Of a DNA stretch of 42,500 nt, positions 38,834-42,500 are shown in pieces. This DNA is from Leptospira gomenensis (GTDB lineage: Bacteria > Spirochaetota > Leptospiria > Leptospirales > Leptospiraceae), in NCBI RefSeq assembly GCF_004770155.1, contig NZ_RQFA01000028.1:1-42500 (forward strand). Direction: 5' to 3'. Below the pieces are notes generated by a model that had not been told where the DNA came from, made no database searches, and saw only the letters and a program-made list of their open reading frames with translations. Both the position numbers and the translations under genes were made by a program. How positions within the stretch are numbered: the first letter of the stretch is position 1; every line of letters starts with the position of its first letter.

Positions 38834-39255
38834 TTATAGACCGGCTTTCTGAAGCAACACCTTTGCGTCTGATTCATTGATCTTTGTCGGATTGGATCCG
38901 TGAGGAGCAAGTTTTTTTTCTATCCAAACAATCGTGTATCGATTGTTTTGCGCATTGATCCAATCCACAGTCATGCCGCGTGTCCGGGATGGAAAAAAAT
39001 AATATCACATCCAGCTTGATCAAAGTCCGTTAAACTTTGTTTTAAACGTGAATTAGGATCTCCTTGACTCTCGATACCGATTGTCAATCCGTTAACACCC
39101 TTCATGATTATTTTGACGTCGCCCTGGTCGATAATCGGATGGATTGACGCGGAAGGGTACTTCGATTTCAAAAATTCGAATACTAAATTAATAGTTTGTG
39201 ATTTTCCACAATTGGATTTTCCGCAGAGAGCATAGATCGTTTTCATTATTTTCAT
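38834..39255 (-). pseudogene. P-loop NTPase gene interrupted by a one-base frameshift
   Basis: Reading from ATG 39255 (or 39246) gives 94 residues ending at TGA 38971-38973: a nucleotide-binding Walker A (CGKSNCGKS, with the sequence ALCGKSNCGKSQTINLVFEF), then GIESQGDP. At the A7 tract 38993-38999 (T7 on this strand), one extra base would continue the reading frame as DIIFFPSRTRGMTVDWI and on through 46 more codons to TAA at 38834-38836 (ending LLQKAGL), giving a protein of about 140 residues. As it stands, the second part begins at ATG 38974, which overlaps the first stop (ATGA), so it could be translated separately. A sequencing error or a slippage switch are alternatives. Confidence 0.75.
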
Positions 39256-39587
39256 TAAGAAATTAGCTTTCTTGAATTCAAACTAAAATATCGTTCTCAA
39301 ATAAATATATTCGAAATCGAAAGAATCTTTGAATGCAGAGGTAGCCTAACGATCCAGATTTCTCTACGTTTGTTTCCCGCTCACCCTTCTGCTCGATAAG
39401 AATTGGTACGAAAAAGGTCGAACGGGCTATCGCGAATCGAAAAAACGAAACAATCTGTTCAAGGCCGAGAAAGTCCCGAGAACCTCGCCTCGCGAATGGA
39501 GCGAAAAATCTTCGTTAGGTGAACTGCCGCTACCGATTCTCCCTAACGACCTTTGGAATTTTTCCGAATAATCTACGTTAAGCTAAA
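39256..39587. other. Gene-poor stretch with a possible gene remnant
   Basis: No gene with a proper start is seen. A + frame stays open from the stop codon near 39350 to TAA at 39569-39571 (about 72 codons, including DKNWYEKGRTGYRESKK and LPLPILPNDLWNFSE) but has no start codon, which looks like the tail of a decayed gene. A 7-bp inverted pair CGTTAGG/CCTAACG (39513-39519, 39542-39548) is followed on - by a short T run; it could end the gene at 39588. Confidence 0.4.
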
Positions 39588-40085
39588 TTATAATTTTTTA
39601 AACCCGAATTCCAATATTGCTGAATTAAGCAGAATCTTATCTTTCGAATTTAGTTTGCGACGTTTTTCGTTTAATAACGAAATAAAACAGTCAACATATT
39701 GGTTTCTATAAGCGTCTCCATTTTTGATTGAGAAATTAATTTCTAAAAAAACTCTGCCTTCTTTAACAATACTTTTATATTCAATCTCTTTGTGATATTC
39801 ACCATTTAACCGAATCGACAGGATGGAAGCAAATTTAGATGGAAAATAGTCGTTTGAGCCAAGGACGATTTGATAATTTCCCACGCCTTTCGTTTCCAAA
39901 CGAATCGTAATATACAGATTTTCAGTAACATTAAAATTCATATAAAGAGGATAATCGGAAGCTACTTTATATTTTTGTTTTCCCTCCTCGCTCGAGATTG
40001 GTTGGGTCGCGGATAAGTAAGCAACGATAAAACTAAGCAATATTAAATCGAACTTCATAAACTTTTGAAAAAACCGATTTGTCAT
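39588..40085 (-). CDS. Exported protein of unknown function
   Basis: A 165-residue protein. An N-terminal signal or anchor helix (FDLILLSFIVAYLSATQPIS) is preceded by a basic start; ATG at 40085 or, nine codons in, ATG at 40058 are both possible and neither has a good ribosome binding site. The rest is polar and strand-rich (YPLYMNFNVTENLYITIRLETKG, FASILSIRLNGEYHKEIEYKS). The base composition is clearly more AT-rich than the genes before 38 kb, suggesting a recent or foreign origin. No family recognised. Confidence 0.6.
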   Translation of the reverse strand: MTNRFFQKFMKFDLILLSFIVAYLSATQPISSEEGKQKYKVASDYPLYMNFNVTENLYITIRLETKGVGNYQIVLGSNDYFPSKFASILSIRLNGEYHKEIEYKSIVKEGRVFLEINFSIKNGDAYRNQYVDCFISLLNEKRRKLNSKDKILLNSAILEFGFKKL

Positions 40086-40181
40086 TCTGGCTGCAACTAT
40101 TTTCCTTTCGCATCTAGTTACAAGCCACAGTAAGCCCCCTTGCAGAATTTACGATCCCTCCTCCGGTGGCCGACGAATCTA

Positions 40182-40567
40182 CGAACTGCGTGTAAACGCG
40201 CTCGAACGACACTGCAACGCAGATTCACGACGGTTTATGCGAACTTCGTGTAAACGCGGGTGTATGAGGTACCACGAAGTGGCTCCACAGACGAATCTAC
40301 GAACTTCGTATAAACGCACAAACTCACTTCCGAGCCTCGTAGAAACCACGGCGGATCGGAGCTTTATGCGAACTTCGTGGAAACGCGCTTGAACGGCACT
40401 GCAACGCAGATTCACGACGCATTTATGCGAACTTCGTGTAAACGCGGGTGTATGAGGTACCACGAAGCAACTCCACAGACGAATCTACGAACTTCGTGTA
40501 AACGCGGCAGGTATGAGGTACCACGAAGCAACTCCACGGACGAATCTACGAATTGCGTGTAAACGCG
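40182..40567. repeat. Cluster of seven short dispersed repeats, CGAACTTCGTGTAAACGC type
   Basis: Seven copies (some with one or two changes, as in CGAACTGCG and CGAATTGCG) begin at 40182, 40240, 40300, 40369, 40428, 40488 and 40549; a degenerate one is near 40331. Each contains CGAACTTCG, a palindromic core. The spacers between them alternate between two types, one containing ACTGCAACGCAGATTCACGA (twice) and another GGTGTATGAGGTACCACGAAG or a close variant (three times). The ordering suggests growth by duplication. The cluster fills the intergenic space between an unknown exported gene and an AT-rich stretch. Confidence 0.9.
40194..40505. repeat. Segmental duplication of about 124 bp inside the repeat cluster
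   Basis: The segment 40194-40317 recurs at 40381-40505 with an offset of 187-188 bp and few differences (for example GTGGCTCC against CAACTCC and CGGTTTATG against CGCATTTATG). This shows that the cluster grew by copying a compound unit and not only by single-repeat addition. Confidence 0.8.
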
Positions 40568-40923
40568 TAAACTCACTTCAAACGGACAAAAAACACTCTC
40601 TATTTCGAATATTCAAAATTTCTTTTTTTTATAAGTTACATTCATACGATTCAAAATTTATCGGTTCGAAACTTTGTTATAAAAACCAATACAAAGAAAG
40701 AAATCGACTGCGAAATACGCCAGAAATACTGAAAATATTCATAACTTAAGAAACAAATTATAATCATAGAAACGCAAAATAAAAAATACGATTAACGAAT
40801 GATATTCATCCCATCGAGGTACAGATTTTCTGCGTGAAAACAGATCTTGAACTTTGAATTCTGCACCGCGATGGGAAAACTACGTATAGGATTCCGATCA
40901 GAATTTTAGTAGGAACGTTTACG
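40568..40923. other. AT-rich intergenic stretch without a gene
   Basis: Frames here are short and low-complexity. It holds the leader of the cytochrome gene and the long inverted repeat at 40810-40875; no other feature is supported. Confidence 0.7.
40810..40875. promoter_or_regulatory. 16-bp imperfect inverted repeat upstream of the cytochrome c gene
   Basis: Arms CCCATCGAGGTACAGA (40810-40825) and TCTGCACCGCGATGGG (40860-40875) match at 14 of 16 positions across a 34-base loop. It ends 48 bp before the ATG at 40924. It could be a structured leader, an operator or the end of an upstream transcript. It is clearly more GC-rich than the AT-rich region around it. Confidence 0.55.
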
Positions 40924-41457
40924 ATGAAAAAAATCTATCTACTTCTTCTGACGTTCGCCGTTGCGGCGAATTGTTCGAAAAGCGATGAAACCTCTCGAAT
41001 CAAACGAGGAGAGAAACTGGTTACCATCGGAGGTTGTGCGGATTGCCACACTCCGAAAAACATGACGGCGCAAGGACCGGTTCCGGACATGGACAAATGG
41101 CTTGCCGGCTATTCGGAAAACAACAAACTACCGGACTATAAAAGTTTCAAAGGAAGTCCTTGGCTTTTGTTCAACGGAGATTTGACGGCAGTGGTCGGTC
41201 CTTGGGGAGTCTCATTCGCCAAAAACCTAACTCCTGATAAGGAAACTGGGATCGGAGGTTGGACGGAAGAACACTTTATCCAAACCGTTCGCACACAAAA
41301 AAGGATGGGAGTGGGAAGACCCTTGCTTCCTCCTATGGCTCCGATCATGGCGGCCAACGTAAATTCTTTGAGCGACGAAGATTTGAAGGATATCTACGCG
41401 TATCTCCAATCTTTAAAGCCCGTTAAAAATCGCGTTCCCGAGCCGATTTTGAACTAA
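40924..41457 (+). CDS. Cytochrome c lipoprotein
   Basis: A 177-residue exported single-heme protein. The signal peptide ends at a lipobox (AVAANC, C17) followed by SKSDE. The heme site is C38-A-D-C41-H42 with surrounding GGCADCHTPKN. Met in PPMAP, about 100 residues later, is a likely axial ligand. The layout with LTPDKETGIGGWTEEHFIQTVRT is common to c-type domains of alcohol or sugar dehydrogenase and nitrite-related accessory cytochromes. Probably works at the periplasmic side. It stands alone with its own leader. Confidence 0.92.
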   Translation: MKKIYLLLLTFAVAANCSKSDETSRIKRGEKLVTIGGCADCHTPKNMTAQGPVPDMDKWLAGYSENNKLPDYKSFKGSPWLLFNGDLTAVVGPWGVSFAKNLTPDKETGIGGWTEEHFIQTVRTQKRMGVGRPLLPPMAPIMAANVNSLSDEDLKDIYAYLQSLKPVKNRVPEPILN

Positions 41458-41566
41458 GTCGAACGAATCGGATTTGCTTCGGACGCGTGGAAAGTGTTCG
41501 ACGCAAATCCCCTCCTTCTTTCAAGATTCTAAAAACAGAAATCGATTTTTTAGAATCAGAGATACC

Positions 41567-42076
41567 ATGAAACGAATCCTCAAAAAAATGAAAACCGAAG
41601 CAGTCTCTCCTCCCCGTCCCGCGTATCGACAAATCCTATGGTCCTGGATCGGAGGAACACTCGGTATTTCTCTGATCGCTCTCCTTTCCAAAACGTTCGA
41701 CTCCCCGTTGATTATGGCCCCCTTCGGCGCATCCTGTGTTCTTTTGTTCGGGGTCCCGGAAAGCCCGCTTTCTCAGCCCAGAAATCTGATCGGAGGACAT
41801 CTAATCGCATCTACGATCGGTCTTCTTTTTTTGAACAGCTTCGGAAACGATTGGTACATTCTCGGATTGGCGGTGGCCACTTCGATCGCCATCATGCAAT
41901 TGACGAAAACGACTCATCCTCCTGCGGGAGCCGATCCGATCGTAATTCTAATGGGAAACGAAACGTGGAGTTTTGTTTTGACTCCCGCACTCAGCGGCTC
42001 CTTGATTCTTTTGATCCTTGCCCTCGTATTCAACAATTTAAACAAGGACCGCCAGTATCCCAAATTCTGGAGATAA
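41567..42076 (+). CDS. HPP-family membrane protein
   Basis: A 169-residue protein with four predicted transmembrane helices. The name-giving HPPAGADP motif lies at about residues 118-125, after a helix with MAPFGASCVLLFGVPESPLSQPRNLIGGHL, the standard HPP family N-terminal core. Some plant and cyanobacterial relatives transport nitrite; the function here is unknown. The start is ATG 41567; an earlier TTG at 41474 would add a polar leader that does not fit the family. The ribosome site is weak. Confidence 0.92.
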   Translation: MKRILKKMKTEAVSPPRPAYRQILWSWIGGTLGISLIALLSKTFDSPLIMAPFGASCVLLFGVPESPLSQPRNLIGGHLIASTIGLLFLNSFGNDWYILGLAVATSIAIMQLTKTTHPPAGADPIVILMGNETWSFVLTPALSGSLILLILALVFNNLNKDRQYPKFWR

Positions 42077-42448
42077 AGTTCTTCGTTCCCAAAAGGAATA
42101 TTATAATTTTCGTAAGCGATTTATTCTCTTAAAACGAACCGATCCTCAATCTGCAGTTCTGACGTTTTCGTTTCCGTGAAGAAAAACGAGAACTATTTTT
42201 TCCTACCCTACCTTCCCCGCACGCGCACGAACAACCCAAAACAGACGCGAAGTCTCAACCTCCGTTGCCCAATTCCAATTCCACGAATCGAACAGGACGG
42301 ACTTTGAAAAAAACTGTTTTTCCGGAAATATTAGGAAAGGTTACGGAAATTTCCGCGAAGAAGGTGGAACGGAGCTTGCGAATTCAAAAACGGCATTCTA
42401 TTTATAAACGAAGAAAAGGCGAAACGAAATCGACAAATCACGAATGAT
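42077..42448. other. Stretch without a convincing gene
   Basis: Only short frames are found. A 60-codon basic frame (TTG 42265 to TGA 42447) ends immediately before a clear terminator but lacks a good start or ribosome site; it may be a chance frame or part of a small RNA unit ending at that terminator. Confidence 0.5.
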
Positions 42449-42475
42449 AGTACAATCCTCTTTGTACTTTTTTTT
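42449..42475 (+). terminator. Rho-independent terminator, orphan
   Basis: AGTACAA (42449-42455), six-base loop, TTGTACT (42462-42468), then T run to 42475. Stem is AT-rich but perfect and the T tract is long. There is no annotated gene just upstream, so it ends either a small RNA or the HPP transcript after a long 3' tail. Confidence 0.75.
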
Positions 42476-42500
42476 GGATGATCGTCCTAATTTCAGATCG

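Noticed and set aside
40179..40463. - strand frame of 94 codons within the repeat cluster
   Set aside because: The translation only reflects the repeated DNA (HTPAFTRSS-type repeats) and has no start signal.
42265..42447. 60-codon basic frame before the orphan terminator
   Set aside because: TTG start without ribosome site, no family likeness; kept only as part of a possible small-RNA unit.

Overview
This window reads as chromosomal DNA of a Leptospira (spirochaete). The evidence is the gene content: spirochaete-style lipoproteins with loose lipoboxes, fliM and fliN, an exported protein resembling the Leptospira endoflagellar sheath protein FcpB, a SemiSWEET of the type known from Leptospira, and the Leptospira-style methionine genes metY-metX-metW. 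G+C looks like the mid-40s by eye, higher than L. interrogans, so a different species is likely. I could not run a search, so the species is not assigned.

Layout. 1-2452 (+): the end of a gene carrying a (CGAAAA)12 repeat, then a tight operon of two flavin-type split-barrel proteins and a GAF-adenylate cyclase. 2523-6625: guaA (-), then queF and SemiSWEET (+), a FecR-domain lipoprotein (-) and a ferredoxin (+). 6711-13787 (-): a methyltransferase, an AraC regulator, and a run with ATGA stop/start overlaps: argH, cyclophilin lipoprotein, unknown, (53 bp) unknown, fliM. 13898-16266 (+): NfeD-like protein and two SPFH/stomatin proteins. 16452-20593: fliN (-) divergent from an AAA+ ATPase, FcpB-like protein, zinc-ribbon protein and rsmE (+). 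20600-22258 (-): a probable outer-membrane beta-barrel. 22558-25714 (+): metY, metX, metW. 25930-26979 (-): ddl, preceded by a 42-bp tandem repeat array. 26935-30762 (+): an unknown repeat-rich exported protein coupled to mlaE, mlaF and mlaD (phospholipid ABC transport). 30793-38585: a beta-hydroxyacid dehydrogenase (+), a DUF2157/GDYXXLXY pair (-), an M48 lipoprotein protease, a DUF2797 protein, an unknown exported protein, a DUF1343/NamZ-like protein (all -) and a large lipoprotein (+).

From about 38.6 kb the character changes. The DNA becomes more AT-rich and gene-poor, with a frameshifted P-loop gene, an orphan exported protein, a 386-bp cluster of short dispersed repeats and a long imperfect inverted repeat. 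A cytochrome c lipoprotein and an HPP-family membrane protein follow. This end looks like an accessory or decaying segment.

The most unusual points are the repeat-rich protein coupled to MlaEFD, the single-base break at an A7 tract in the P-loop gene, the two repeat arrays, and the coupling of two split-barrel proteins to a cyclase. No rRNA, tRNA, complete insertion sequence or CRISPR array was seen.
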